Shown in pieces: positions 26,875 through 35,827 of a stretch of DNA of 64,000 nt. A program made the position numbers and the translations under genes. The number at the start of each line of letters is the position of its first letter. Position 1 is the first letter of the stretch. The notes beneath the pieces were generated by a model. It was not told where the DNA came from and ran no database searches. It was given only the letters and a program-made list of their open reading frames with translations. Location: contig NZ_CP071611.1 in assembly GCF_017357225.1 (NCBI RefSeq), forward strand, positions 1 to 64,000, in the 5' to 3' direction. Source of the DNA: Rhizobium binae (GTDB lineage: Bacteria > Pseudomonadota > Alphaproteobacteria > Rhizobiales > Rhizobiaceae).

Positions 26875-28362
26875 TCAGCAAGCTCCCTTGCCCTTCAAGA
26901 CCGCAGGAATTGTGCTGAGAAGAATGTGCCAGTCGAACCACAAGGACCGGTTGTCGATGTAGAATCCGTCGAGTTGCTGCTGCAGCTCAATGTCCGCATC
27001 GCTTCGTTCGGATATCTGCCAGAGGCCTGTCAGGCCCGGTATGACCGACCGCCGCTTGTCGCGAAATTCTCCATCCATCGCCGAGAGGTGATACTCCGGA
27101 AACGGACGGGGTCCCACGAAGGCCATTTCCCCTGCAATAATATTCACGAGCTGCGGGAGCTCATCGATGCTCGATGCGCGAAGGAGATGCCCGATCACCG
27201 GCAAGACGCGCGGATCCTCCCGAAGCTTGAAGTGAGTGGACCATTCGGCTTGTGCGGCTGGATTGTCTCGGAACAACGCTTCGAGGCGTTGTTCCGCATC
27301 TCGGTACATCGTCCTGAGCTTCAGGACGTGAACCGGCTTGCCAAACAAACCTTCCCTGGCGTGCCTGAAGAAAACCGGCCCCGGGTCGATGACATAGATC
27401 GCCGCAGCAGCAATGAGAATGACGGGCATAAGCACCAGCACCGCGGGGATGGCGATCGCCAGATCGAGGGCTCGACGCACCAGGTTCGAGTTTGCCGCCC
27501 CCCCGCTGCTCGCCAAGCGAACACCGATCTCTCCGCCGACCTCCGCCGGTCGCAATCCGGCTACTTTGACGTTTGGCGTGTCGGAGAGGAGGATGACTTC
27601 GGCGAACGCCTTGCGCAACGTCGCCAACTCGGCGATGTGCGAGCCCGTATCATCGGCAATCAAGGCAATCGACGGGCCGTTGTCCGGTGATAATTCCGAA
27701 ATATCGGGTGAGGAGGATTCCGGCCGAATTCCATACTGCCAATGGTCTGTGAAATGCGCGACAAGCGCGGGGATACGATTGCGGCTCCCGATGATCACCG
27801 CCCGCTCTCCCCAGAGCCCAAGTCTCCGCGACAGACCACGGGCTACCCCATGCATGGCAGGCTGGACAATCAACCCGAGGCCAAGAAGCCCAAGGATGGG
27901 AAGCAGCAGTCGCGTCCCTTCCGGTAGAAGGATTGCTCCCAGCGCCGCAATGACAGCCACCTTGACAGACGCCATCGTGCGGCGGCGCAGATGTTCGTGG
28001 TCGTGGATCCGATACCCAGGATAGAGCGCGCTCGATGCATAGAGGATGATGGCCGCCAGCGCTGCGAGTGCGCAAGCACGCTCCAGCAGCATGTTCTCCG
28101 AACCGTATGGAAGAAACAGCAGAAGAAGAGAGTAGGCCATGAGATAGCTCGCGATGTCGCCGGCAACCAAGATTGACGACGTAGCAAGCCGAAGTGCCCT
28201 GCGTCTGAGTGGACCTGGTATATTCAGCCCTGACCGCTTGCCGACCTGATCGGCCCGCGTGGGGTTTGCGGGCGGGACAGAGTTTGCCGGACCCGTTCGC
28301 TTGGCGACATCGTTTGGGGTGATTGCCTTCGGCAGGTCGGATATCGACGCTAATAGGGACAT
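26875..28362 (-). CDS. Undecaprenyl-phosphate sugar phosphotransferase, WbaP/ExoY-type priming enzyme
   Basis: 495 aa. Four to five hydrophobic N-terminal helices (~60-180), a soluble central domain (~185-300), then one helix (IAIPAVLVLMPVILIAAAAIY) and the catalytic polyprenyl glycosylphosphotransferase domain. The latter shows FFRHAREGLFGKPVHVLKLRTM, SSIDELPQLVNI, GPRPFPEYH and IPGLTGLWQI, all invariant in WbaP/ExoY. It transfers hexose-1-phosphate (galactose in WbaP, glucose in some homologues) to undecaprenyl phosphate and so starts each repeat unit. It begins 7 bp after the WecG/TagA gene and is in the same operon. Confidence 0.94.
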   Translation of the reverse strand: MSLLASISDLPKAITPNDVAKRTGPANSVPPANPTRADQVGKRSGLNIPGPLRRRALRLATSSILVAGDIASYLMAYSLLLLFLPYGSENMLLERACALAALAAIILYASSALYPGYRIHDHEHLRRRTMASVKVAVIAALGAILLPEGTRLLLPILGLLGLGLIVQPAMHGVARGLSRRLGLWGERAVIIGSRNRIPALVAHFTDHWQYGIRPESSSPDISELSPDNGPSIALIADDTGSHIAELATLRKAFAEVILLSDTPNVKVAGLRPAEVGGEIGVRLASSGGAANSNLVRRALDLAIAIPAVLVLMPVILIAAAAIYVIDPGPVFFRHAREGLFGKPVHVLKLRTMYRDAEQRLEALFRDNPAAQAEWSTHFKLREDPRVLPVIGHLLRASSIDELPQLVNIIAGEMAFVGPRPFPEYHLSAMDGEFRDKRRSVIPGLTGLWQISERSDADIELQQQLDGFYIDNRSLWFDWHILLSTIPAVLKGKGAC

Positions 28363-28369
28363 GATGGCT

Positions 28370-29233
28370 CTACACCTTTACAGCTACTGCTTTTGGCGCG
28401 CTCGATCCAAAAACCTCGTCTTCGATTGGAAATTTCCGAAGTCCCAGTCTCTGGAATGCTGTCAGTGAGATGAAGGTCGGCACAACCAGCGCATAACGCC
28501 GCCACAGCCGTCGCGGCTCGCATAGAAGGCGGAACACCCATTCGAAGCCGCTTCTTTGAATGATCCTGGGAGCCTGTCGTTTCAGGCCGGCGTGGAAGTC
28601 GAAAGCCGCTCCGACCCCGATGAGCATCGATGCATCCAGGCGATCGCGCATGCGAGCCATCCAGAGTTCCTGCTTAGGGCTGCTAAGACCGACCCAAATG
28701 ACATCCGCGCCGGCCCCATTGATCCGGTCCGCAATATCCGTCTCCTCTTGCAGCGTTAGCCTATGAAACGGGGGGGCGTAGGAGCCGACGATCTGCGCGT
28801 TCGGAAACTTCTTGAGAAGACGAGCCCTCAACTGTTTCAGCGTCTCGTCAGTTGCGCCGTAAAGGAAGTGGCGCAGGCCCTTGGAGCTGCCAGCCTCGAA
28901 GACAGAAAACATCAGATCAGGTCCATAGACCCTGTCGCTCTCCAAATGGCCGGCACGCTTCAACGCCCATACCAAGGGCATGCCGTCGGGAGTGACCAGG
29001 AACGCCCGGTTGTGTATCAAGCGCAGTTCGGGGTCATTTTGACATCTGACGATGCCGTGTGCGTCGCGAACGCACACATATCCCTTCCTCCCGTCTTCGA
29101 TTGCCTTTTGAATGAGCCCGGTCGCGCTTTCGAGGTTGACTGCCGAAACGCGAACACCAAGGACATTCGTCCATTCTAGCGCGCCCCCTGGATGAAGAAC
29201 TGAAGTTTGGCTGCCTGCTGGTTGTTTTCTCAT
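28370..29233 (-). CDS. WecG/TagA/CpsF-family glycosyltransferase (GT26)
   Basis: 287 aa. Family markers: LGVRVSAVNLESA, the active-site segment FLVTPDGMPLVWALK, DRVYGPDLM, and GLSSPKQELWMARMRD near the C-terminus, followed by a basic amphipathic stretch for membrane association. GT26 enzymes add the second sugar (ManNAcA, ManNAc or a glucosyl residue) onto a polyprenyl-diphosphate-linked primer. It is the first gene of the operon with the WbaP-type primer directly after it, which fits this order of action. Ribosome-binding site at ATG 29233 is weak. Confidence 0.92.
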   Translation of the reverse strand: MRKQPAGSQTSVLHPGGALEWTNVLGVRVSAVNLESATGLIQKAIEDGRKGYVCVRDAHGIVRCQNDPELRLIHNRAFLVTPDGMPLVWALKRAGHLESDRVYGPDLMFSVFEAGSSKGLRHFLYGATDETLKQLRARLLKKFPNAQIVGSYAPPFHRLTLQEETDIADRINGAGADVIWVGLSSPKQELWMARMRDRLDASMLIGVGAAFDFHAGLKRQAPRIIQRSGFEWVFRLLCEPRRLWRRYALVVPTFISLTAFQRLGLRKFPIEDEVFGSSAPKAVAVKV

Positions 29234-29570
29234 GACCCACGCTTTCGCGACCGAAACCGTCAGCAGAATATCCCGGCAAACCGATTGTCTCCATACTTGC
29301 CGCTCCAGCTATTGGACGTAGAAAAGGCTTTGCGTTTACGTCTTATGCTGAGACGACGTACAATATTCGAAGTAAGTCCATGTACCCCATGGCTCATCAT
29401 TTTGGTCCTTATGATGACCGCTGCCCTGAAATCACGTTGCAGCTCCGGCAAAGTTGCAGAAGATATTCTGCTTCGTGCGAGCAAAGCTGGTCAGGTTTTT
29501 GTCGTGATTGATGGTTCGACCGGCCGCCCTGACGGCGCCGAAGTCCTTTTCCAATCCGATGCGTGACTAA
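29234..29570. other. Intergenic region upstream of the GT26 operon, abutting an IS element
   Basis: 337 bp that must contain the promoter for the 29233-23663 operon. A short inverted repeat CGTCT/AGACG is at 29339-29355. Open frames on the plus strand end just before the IS, but none is recognisable. The last three bases (TAA) are the target-site duplicate of the insertion sequence. Confidence 0.5.
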
Positions 29571-30524
29571 GAGGCTGACTCAAAAAAGACCTCAGCAATA
29601 TCTGTATCTTGCGAGCCGTGTGAGCATGCGGATGTGGGCGATTTTGATCCATGCCTCGGCGGAGGCGATCGTTTTCTCCCAATCCTTGGCCAGTCTACGG
29701 CAACGACCGAGCCAAGCGAAGGTCCGTTCCACCACCCAGCGGCGCGGCAGGACGGTGAAGCCCTCGGCCTTATCGGAACGCTTGACGATTTCCATCGTCC
29801 ACTGGCCGATCTTCGCCAGTCTCCCTTTCAGCTTGTCGCCCGCATAGCCGCCGTCGGCGAAGACATGCCGGAACCAGGGCCAGCGGTGGCGGATCGATTT
29901 CAGAAGGTCGGATGCCCCGTCGCGATCCTGAATGTCCGCGCCATGCACGATCAGACCGACCATCAGCCCCAGCGTGTCGACAATGATGTGGCGCTTGCGC
30001 CCCTTGATCTCAGCGCAAACGCAGTTTGTCGCTACTTGCCGGCGTCATAGCCCGAAATCCCGCCGCTTTCCGTGGTTTTCACGCTCTGGCTGTCGATCAC
30101 GCCAGCAGACGGCGAGGCTTGCCGACCTTCCAGTTCGCGCATCTCCATCACTAGACGATGGTTGATCCGGCCCCATAAACCCGTTGCCCGCCATTCGTAG
30201 AAATAGGCCTGAACTGTCGTAAACGGTGGAAAGTCCTTTGGCAGCATTCGCCACTGACAACCCGTCGAAGCAATGTAAAGCAGCGCATTCACGACCTCGC
30301 GCAAATCCGTACTATGTGGCCTGCCCAAACGCCTTGGCTCAGGTAGGCAAGGCGAGATCAATCCCCATTCCCGGTCCGTCAGATCACTTGCATAGCGGCT
30401 CGCGCGCCGGGGCATATTGCCGACGGGTGAAATCAGTCCAACCCATGGTGGTCTCCGTTCGTCCTAAGCAAACAAACAGAATCACAAATGACTGATTTCA
30501 CTCAACTCTTTTTCGGTCAGCCTC
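29571..30524 (-). mobile_element. IS5-family insertion sequence (IS427-like), 954 bp
   Basis: Terminal inverted repeats start GAGGCTGAC at both ends: 29571 onwards on plus and 30524 backwards on minus, with 14 of the first 16 bases matching. A 3-bp target duplication TAA flanks it (29568-29570 and 30525-30527). It carries a split DDE transposase on the minus strand. Size, short TIRs starting GAGGCTG and the two-frame transposase fit the IS427 group of IS5. It lies in the gap between the Wzy/beta-helix unit and the GT26 operon, without interrupting a recognised gene. Confidence 0.9.
29592..30415 (-). pseudogene. IS5-family DDE transposase, split in two frames by a short insertion
   Basis: OrfA (30415 to 30032, 127 aa) begins MPRRASRYASDLTDREWGLI and reaches VIDSQSVKTTESGG (first catalytic Asp) and GYDAGK before a TAG stop. 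The remainder (to 29592) continues in another frame with IKGRKRHIIVDTLG, FADGGYAGDK (second Asp) and WVVERTFAWLGR (Glu). Between AAG and ATCAAG, where relatives have about one codon, there are 26 nt (30009-30034). This shifts frame and adds the stop. No slippery A-run is present at the junction, so programmed frameshifting looks unlikely and the enzyme is probably inactive in this copy. Confidence 0.82.
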
Positions 30525-30806
30525 TAAGGCGGGAAGGTCGCACAACGATCGCTGCGGAGAGGCGGGGTTACGAGAATACCGCTCCGCTGATGATGAGAAG
30601 CCTGCCTCAGGCCACGAGACCTCAAACACTGTAATGCACTCATTTGTGTGGGGGTAGGCGGGGCAGCCCGGCGCGGATCGCCACGCTCATCTCGTCACTG
30701 CCCTCGCCTGCGGCGGTTACCACCAGGATGCACGTGATGGAGCGGTGTCAGAAGTTGCTATGGCTCCGCAATTAATCACCGCAGAAGACGTGGCAGTGCC
30801 CTTTTG
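30525..30806. other. Intergenic region with a possible coding remnant
   Basis: 282 bp between the IS and the beta-helix gene stop. On the minus strand a ~35-codon open stretch without a start codon (about 30740-30635) reads VVTAAGEGSDEMSV and IRAGLPRLPPHK before a stop. Its composition looks coding, but no family is recognised and it may be the decayed end of a gene lost near the IS. Confidence 0.3.
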
Positions 30807-32933
30807 CTACCGAGCCGGCGCGACTATGCTTCCGGTGTCCGCCCCGACCTTCTGAAGATCACTTAGACTGCCAAATTCTCCGAAGCGCATGACCCTGGGG
30901 GCTAGCCGGAAGCTTTTATTGGTGAGATTGCCGATGTAGCGGTTACGCGCGAACTGCACATATCCAGGCCCGTGATCAGGAGCGTGGACGTATGCCGCAA
31001 GCCCGTTGCTACTGTCGATCGACACGACATTGTTCTCGATACGATTTGGCTGGGCCCATGGTGGGTGCCAGCCTCTGCCGGTTCCGTCATCGACGCGAAA
31101 GGCCGCACCCGATCCGCCGGTGATCACGTTTCCCGTCACTAGGTTGCTCCAGCCGCCGTTGATGCCGATCGCCGATACGTTGCCCGAGAGCGAATTTCCT
31201 TCGATGCGGATCCCGCTCGCTTTCCCATCCGTGTAGATCGCCCAGCTGATGGGAGTGGGCCATTCGCTGGTATTTTCATATCCGGGAGGCCAGAACGTCC
31301 CGTCCGGCCTGTTCATGAGGTAGCCGGTCCCGGTCACGACATTGGAGCGGATGGTGCTGTTCAAGGAGTCGGCTTGCTCGCCCATCATCTTGATGGCGCC
31401 GCCATCGGCAGTCTGCTGGTTGGCGTTACGGACCACATTGCGCTCGATGACGGCGTCATAGACCGCGTCATTGGAGCCCCACAGTGAACCGCCGCTGATC
31501 CCGAACTGCGCCGTGTTTTCGATGAGGTTGTCGGCGATCCTGACATTGTCGGCAGCCTGGAACCATACCCCGGCTGTCTCGATGTAAATCTTTCCAATGT
31601 CATGGATGTGGTTTGAAAGGATTCTGGCACCGTCCGACTTGCCGAAGGTGCCATAATTCGTGCCGACGTAAATCCCGTTGCCAGCCACATTCGCTATCAC
31701 ATTGCCGGCGATCAACGCGTCCTTGCTTTCCGTCACATGGATCCCGACGCCGACATTCTCGATATTGTTGCCGAGGATTTTGACACCATCGGCGTGTTCG
31801 ATCCGGATGGCGCCGAATCCTCTCGTTTCCGTATAAAATTTGCCGCTGCCTTCAGGTGCCCCATCTCTGATCTCGAGCCCCGATACGACCATCCCACTGG
31901 CCCCATCCAACTTCAGGAATGTCGGCAATACGCCAGCAACGACGACGGAATCGGGGAACGACTGATCGATTGGGATATAACGAAGCTGGCCCGCAGCAAG
32001 GTCGTGCCACCACTCTCCAGGCGCGTCGAGCAAACCCTTGGCGCCGGTAAGAAAGTAGCGGCTGCCTTCAGCGGTAAAGAAGTAACCTGTGCCTTTGGTA
32101 TAGATGGTCCGGCCGGCCCCATCGATGGATACGACCGGAAGCGTATCATTGCCCCACTGGCTTCCGGGTTGATAGCCTCCAACGATATTGACGACCAGCC
32201 CGCTTGCATCCCCTACATCCGGAACATCGCCGGCGTGGAAACAAAAGCGCGTATTTCCTTCCCGCATATCGATTGCAGGTTCGCACTTGGCGGCGAATAA
32301 CCACCCCTTGCGTGGGTCGCCATCAGCTGGAGCGTTGGGAAATCGTGCCCGAGTTTGCCGTATCCGATTGACGAAAAGGTCACCGACGCCTTGCTCCGGC
32401 GGCAATGTCAGCGGCGCCGTCCAGCTGCCATCGGACTGCCGCGCCCAGTTGCCCACGCGTGGCCCTCCATGCAAAACAGGCACTTCACTGCATCTTGCCG
32501 TGAGGATCAAACCGGTATCGCGGGCGTCAAAGGTAATCGGCTGGGTAAGGTAGTAATCGCCTTCACCAAGCGCAATTATATTGGGACCTCCCTTCTCGCG
32601 GGCAGCATCGCGGGCTCGTTCGATGCTGGCGAAAGGGCCATCGTCCCCCTGCTGATTTGCGGTCGGAAGCAGGCCGCTCCAACTGTCTTTTCCATCGGGA
32701 GAAACGTAGAATATCGTCCGGGCCGCGGTGCTGCTGCTCAACGCGTCGCGTAAAGAAGTCGCCTTCAATTTGGCTGCCGAAGTAGCGGAAGCTTCCGCGC
32801 AGGTCGCTTCCCGGACGAGTATCTGCAGGCTCTCGGGCGCATGCCCCTCTGTTCCGGCTGGAGCCGGATTGCCGGGCTGCGCAAAGAGCATGACAGGCAA
32901 GATGCTCAAGATCAGTCGAACACGCCGCCTCAT
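30807..32933 (-). CDS. Secreted right-handed parallel beta-helix protein (possible polysaccharide lyase/glycosidase)
   Basis: 708 aa from ATG 32933, which directly precedes a signal peptide (RRRVRLILSILPVMLFAQPG); the frame is open further upstream but overlaps the previous gene. Residues ~70-130 show the opening motif IFYVSPDGKDSWSG and GPFASIERARDAAR seen in beta-helix carbohydrate-active enzymes. Residues ~330-620 contain many NxIxN / GI-V-GN coil repeats (GNNIENVGVGIHV, GNVIANVAGNGIYVG, DNLIENTAQFGISG) of a parallel beta-helix. By position next to Wzy it may trim, depolymerise or bind the exported polymer. No catalytic residues could be assigned with confidence. Confidence 0.85.
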   Translation of the reverse strand: MRRRVRLILSILPVMLFAQPGNPAPAGTEGHAPESLQILVREATCAEASATSAAKLKATSLRDALSSSTAARTIFYVSPDGKDSWSGLLPTANQQGDDGPFASIERARDAAREKGGPNIIALGEGDYYLTQPITFDARDTGLILTARCSEVPVLHGGPRVGNWARQSDGSWTAPLTLPPEQGVGDLFVNRIRQTRARFPNAPADGDPRKGWLFAAKCEPAIDMREGNTRFCFHAGDVPDVGDASGLVVNIVGGYQPGSQWGNDTLPVVSIDGAGRTIYTKGTGYFFTAEGSRYFLTGAKGLLDAPGEWWHDLAAGQLRYIPIDQSFPDSVVVAGVLPTFLKLDGASGMVVSGLEIRDGAPEGSGKFYTETRGFGAIRIEHADGVKILGNNIENVGVGIHVTESKDALIAGNVIANVAGNGIYVGTNYGTFGKSDGARILSNHIHDIGKIYIETAGVWFQAADNVRIADNLIENTAQFGISGGSLWGSNDAVYDAVIERNVVRNANQQTADGGAIKMMGEQADSLNSTIRSNVVTGTGYLMNRPDGTFWPPGYENTSEWPTPISWAIYTDGKASGIRIEGNSLSGNVSAIGINGGWSNLVTGNVITGGSGAAFRVDDGTGRGWHPPWAQPNRIENNVVSIDSSNGLAAYVHAPDHGPGYVQFARNRYIGNLTNKSFRLAPRVMRFGEFGSLSDLQKVGADTGSIVAPAR

Positions 32934-32949
32934 GATGTCTGCCACCCCC

Positions 32950-34248
32950 TCATAAGGCCACGCGGGACGGCTGCCAAGCTGGCGCATGGCTGATCGAAAC
33001 GACGGGCGCGTACAGCGAAAACATGATGATGGCTGTGGTGAACAGGATGAAGATGGCGTCATTCTGAACGAAAAAAATACTCTCGGTCAGATTCATCACC
33101 AGGATCATGATCGTCAGGACATTGAGCCAGAGCCACCCGTACTGCGCATCATGACAATGGAGCATCGCGCCCTGGCGGATTGCATGGGGAAGCATCAGAG
33201 CAAACGGGATCATTCCCACGACTCCGAAGCTCAACAAGATATCGCGATATCCATTATGCGCGTGGGGCGCGGCCCATCCGATCTTCGCCCACATGTGCAT
33301 CGCTTCGGGGTTCGCGGTTGTCCAGAAAGCCTGGTAACCGTACCCAAGCATCCAACTATCGGATATTTCGCGATCAACCAGCTCCCACAACGGCACCCGG
33401 CCCGTCAAGGTCGCGTCCTTGCCAAGCGCCTCAAGAGCCGGAACCAGGAATTCGTGAAGCGAAATCAGAATGCCGACAGACAGCTGAAGGAAAAACAGGA
33501 CGATGACGATACGGCCAATACTGCTGCTTCTTTGCAGGAGGGAATAAAAGCCCATCAGGCAAAACGCGACGGACGTTGCAATGATTGCGGTCATCGATCC
33601 GGAGCTCGCAAGGCAGATGATACCCGCGGCCAACAAGACGAACGCGGTTCGCCGCAGGCCGAACGTCCCGTCGATCAGCACGGCGGTCGCCACCAAGATC
33701 ATCAGCGCCGCGTACCAGCCCAGCACGTTCTTGTGAATGAAGGCGCCCCGCATCGCACCATCCGGCATAGTGGCAAGGGCTGGTAACACCACAGAGATGA
33801 TCAAACTGAGGACGATACAGGCTCCCAGGGTCACAAATAACAGGAACAGCAGCTGCCTTGGCGTGAAGCGGATCGCCAGGACGTAGGAAAGAAGCACGCA
33901 AAACAAGAGACCGATTGCGCGCCTAAGGGTCGTTGAAGGTCCGATCGACCACAACGTCGACAAAAACGGCAAGGCAAGGATCAGGGGAACCATCAGATTT
34001 CGCCTGAGCGCCGTTAGAAACTGCGGAAAATTGCGTATCAGGATCACGGCTGTAAATACATATACAGGAATGCAAGGCAGACGCAGTATAGATCTGGCAG
34101 ATTCGCTGAGCGCTCCGTCCGCATCTGCCAAGATCAGCGGCAGAAGGGCGCCTGCTTGAAAAAAAAGGGATATGCCGGCGCCCCAGCATTCTATGACCCG
34201 CCAACTGATGGTTGGCCCGCTGGCAGTTCTGAGGCTATCTACTCTCAT
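32950..34248 (-). CDS. Wzy/ExoQ-type polysaccharide polymerase (O-antigen ligase superfamily)
   Basis: 432 aa from ATG 34248, preceded by GGGACGGA; an earlier in-frame start adds 18 polar residues. About ten to twelve membrane helices. The Wzy_C/O-antigen-ligase region is marked by GAFIHKNVLGWYAALM, then a large periplasmic loop with LTGRVPLWELVDREI and GWAAPHAHNGYRDILLSFG, where the conserved Arg and His residues lie. It polymerises flipped repeat units in the periplasm together with the Wzc-like protein encoded at 38057. It is followed after 16 bp by the beta-helix protein gene. Confidence 0.9.
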   Translation of the reverse strand: MRVDSLRTASGPTISWRVIECWGAGISLFFQAGALLPLILADADGALSESARSILRLPCIPVYVFTAVILIRNFPQFLTALRRNLMVPLILALPFLSTLWSIGPSTTLRRAIGLLFCVLLSYVLAIRFTPRQLLFLLFVTLGACIVLSLIISVVLPALATMPDGAMRGAFIHKNVLGWYAALMILVATAVLIDGTFGLRRTAFVLLAAGIICLASSGSMTAIIATSVAFCLMGFYSLLQRSSSIGRIVIVLFFLQLSVGILISLHEFLVPALEALGKDATLTGRVPLWELVDREISDSWMLGYGYQAFWTTANPEAMHMWAKIGWAAPHAHNGYRDILLSFGVVGMIPFALMLPHAIRQGAMLHCHDAQYGWLWLNVLTIMILVMNLTESIFFVQNDAIFILFTTAIIMFSLYAPVVSISHAPAWQPSRVAL

Positions 34249-34876
34249 TATCCGTCCCGACTGATTTGAACAGACAAGCGGCTGTTGATCGCGACAGATC
34301 AAAAACAGGTGTCGCCTTCGTGGCGCGCGCTGCTCTCAAGCAATCATCCGGCCATATCAGCAGTCAACCTGTCCTAGGGAGGGGCGGGCTACGCCTAATG
34401 CACCCTCGCTCCACCCAAAGGCGATGTTGCGGTTAAGCTCCGAGCTTGCATCTACCCCAAAGGCGGGTCGTCATGCGCGCATGATTGCCCTTAAGAGCAG
34501 ATGTTGCGCATGTCCGTTCACCGGTACCGTGGCGATGAATGTCCCGTGAATCGCGGCGGATAGAGCGCGTTCCAAAGGGACTGAGGCAACAATTCTGGCA
34601 GAGGCTGTCTCTGCAGTCGAAGCCTGGAAGGTTAGGATTGCTATGTTCCTGCGTCATGATCCTAGTTCTCTATGCAACACGACGGGCGCTCCACTCGTCG
34701 TGACGTTGGCAGCGGCGATCTTATCGGCTCTGCGCGAGATGCGGTTCTGCCGACACCCTATTTTGAATATCACCATTACCGATGCTCCAAACCGCAATGG
34801 CTGCGGAAAGGCCGGCCTCTCAAGCAACGTTGCGCTGCACAGCGGTGCATCGTGGCAACCCGCCTGAGAGCGCGTC
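34249..34876. promoter_or_regulatory. Divergent intergenic region between polymerase and glycosyltransferase operons
   Basis: About 630 bp that must contain promoters for both the 34248 (minus) and 34877 (plus) operons. Several short frames exist (for example 34643-34867) but none has a good ribosome-binding site or recognisable product. No clear operator or riboswitch-like structure was found. Confidence 0.4.
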
Positions 34877-35827
34877 ATGGAGCGGCCGGCCCTCAGTGTC
34901 CTCATCAATAATTACAACTACGCTCGCTTTGTCGGGCGGGCTATAGACAGCGTGTTGAGCCAAGACGCACGCAATGTCGAGATAATCGTCGTCGATGACG
35001 GCTCGACCGACCAGTCGCGGTCTGTTCTGCAGGCGTATGACAGCCGCGTAAAGGTGATCCTTCAGGAGAACGCAGGACAGGCGGCTGCGATCAATACCGC
35101 GGTCGGATCAAGCATGGGTGAGATCCTATGCTTTCTGGATGCCGATGACTGGTGGGCACCGGGCAAGTTGTCGGCGACGGCTGCAGCGTTCCGTGCCAAT
35201 CCTCAAGCATCACTCGTCTATCATCGACTGCAGCCAACGCTTGTCGATGGCACGCCGAAGTCCAAGCCGATCCCTCGAACCCTGTGTTCGGGCTCTTTGT
35301 CGTCGCTCCTCGCCAGATCGGCCGGTTGGTGGCCTTTTCCTATGACGTCAGCCGTCGCGGTACGGCGCAGCGCATGGGATGCTGCGGGCAGCATTCCACA
35401 CGAGTTCCGGATATCGGCCGATGCCTGGCTCGTGGGGATCTACCCGTTTCTGGGGGACGTGATTGCCATGCCGGATTCCCTTGGATTCTACCGCATCCAC
35501 AATAACAACTGGTATCGCTCGACTGAAGATGCCTCTACGCTAAGGAGGCGGATGACGCATTGGCAGCATACCGTCGAAGCAACGAACCTGTTTCTCTCAG
35601 CCCACGAACTACCGGCAAGACTACATCTGAGGGATCACTATCCCTATCGCGTCGCGTCGGCAAAGCTGAAGGGCGCCGATGCGCTCACTCGGTTCAAGCT
35701 TGCCATCGAAGGACTCTTCTTTGCCGGCGAGCCGAACCTGCTCAGGCGGACGCGGGACAGCTTGCGCTCGGCGCGCGACCTGTCACGGCTCGGCCTGGAC
35801 GTCGGCCTGCCGGGGGTCGCGAAATGA
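34877..35827 (+). CDS. Family 2 glycosyltransferase
   Basis: 316 aa. GT-A core: LSVLINNYNYARFVGRAIDS, VEIIVVDDGSTDQSR, then NAGQAAAINTAVGSS and the DxD-type metal site in ILCFLDADDWWAPGK. The middle portion (SADAWLVGIYPFLG) gives the acceptor side. It acts at the cytoplasmic face on the lipid-linked repeat unit. First gene of an operon of four coupled genes. Its TGA overlaps the next ATG (ATGA at 35824-35827). Donor sugar not predictable. Confidence 0.9.
   Translation: MERPALSVLINNYNYARFVGRAIDSVLSQDARNVEIIVVDDGSTDQSRSVLQAYDSRVKVILQENAGQAAAINTAVGSSMGEILCFLDADDWWAPGKLSATAAAFRANPQASLVYHRLQPTLVDGTPKSKPIPRTLCSGSLSSLLARSAGWWPFPMTSAVAVRRSAWDAAGSIPHEFRISADAWLVGIYPFLGDVIAMPDSLGFYRIHNNNWYRSTEDASTLRRRMTHWQHTVEATNLFLSAHELPARLHLRDHYPYRVASAKLKGADALTRFKLAIEGLFFAGEPNLLRRTRDSLRSARDLSRLGLDVGLPGVAK

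Noticed and set aside
29207..29566. 119-codon plus-strand frame ending beside the IS
   Set aside because: It overlaps the start of the GT26 gene, lacks a good ribosome-binding site and shows no recognisable domain.
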